A stretch of 64,000 nucleotides of DNA. Source: Clostridioides sp. ES-S-0054-01. Its GTDB lineage: Bacteria; Bacillota; Clostridia; Peptostreptococcales; Peptostreptococcaceae. Position numbers and translations under genes: made by a program. Location: NCBI GenBank assembly GCA_021561035.1, contig CP067346.1, positions 279,001-343,000 on the forward strand, given 5' to 3'. The notes under the pieces were generated by a model. The model was not told the origin of the DNA and searched no databases. It saw only the letters and a list, made by a program, of their open reading frames with translations. Shown piece by piece: positions 63,943 through 64,000 of the stretch. The stretch's first letter is position 1. Each line of letters begins with the position of its first letter.

Positions 63943-64000
63943 TGTTCATATGTATTTTATATTTGCTTAAAAAGTAATAAAACTCAGTATTATTAGATAA

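Noticed and set aside
1-64000. tRNA, rRNA, CRISPR, insertion sequence or phage attachment sites
   Set aside because: I looked for cloverleaf-like or regularly repeated segments and transposase or integrase proteins and saw none. The recombinase that inverts the switch is not encoded in this window.

Overview
The window is low-GC (roughly 30% by eye) Firmicute DNA. It matches the flagellar chromosome segment of Clostridioides difficile: a pur operon, then late flagellar genes, a flagellin-modification island, and the early flagellar operon preceded by a c-di-GMP-I riboswitch and a 154-bp invertible 'flagellar switch' with 21-bp inverted repeats. That control arrangement is essentially diagnostic of C. 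difficile. All supported genes lie on the + strand. No tRNA, rRNA, CRISPR array or insertion sequence was seen.

Layout. (1) 1-10287: de novo purine genes purC (cut by the window edge), purF, purM, purN, purH, purD, purL. (2) 10288-10881: terminator, a broken rmlD-like start, a sigma-D promoter and a long leader. (3) 10882-19690: late flagellar block (F3): lytic transglycosylase, YaaR-like protein, a first FliN, then flgM, flgN, flgK, flgL, fliW, csrA, two fliS copies, fliD, a FliT-like chaperone and fliC. Sigma-D-type promoters (CCGATAA-like -10) precede the first gene, flgM and fliC. (4) 19774-35291: glycan island (F2): two large TPR/GT2 glycosyltransferases, two FkbM-type methyltransferases, two SPASM-type radical SAM enzymes around a GT4 glycosyltransferase, and five nucleotide-sugar genes (RfbJ-like reductase, RmlC-like epimerase, RfbF CDP-glucose synthase, UXS-like decarboxylase, UDP-glucose dehydrogenase). 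(5) 35292-36262: control region of the early operon: promoter, riboswitch with terminator and antiterminator, and invertible switch. (6) 36263-60254: early operon (F1), tightly packed from flgB to a TPR membrane protein, including basal body, motor, export apparatus, flhF/flhG, sigD and the C-ring genes. (7) 60255-64000: htpG with a palindromic promoter, a fragment resembling an iron alcohol dehydrogenase tail, and the spore photoproduct lyase gene splB.

How it works together. c-di-GMP and the DNA inversion control F1, which encodes sigma-D. Sigma-D then reads the F3 promoters. FlgM holds sigma-D back until the hook is complete. FliW and CsrA adjust flagellin translation, and a textbook CsrA hairpin sits in the fliC leader. 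Flagellin is then expected to be modified by the F2 products. From published work, sigma-D also activates tcdR, so the switch affects toxin production.

The most unusual part is F2. Its gene content (paired radical SAM/SPASM enzymes, paired FkbM proteins, RfbF without a recognisable CDP-glucose dehydratase, and a UXS/Ugd pair) does not obviously match the flagellin glycan pathways I know for C. difficile types A and B. It may make an undescribed flagellar glycan.
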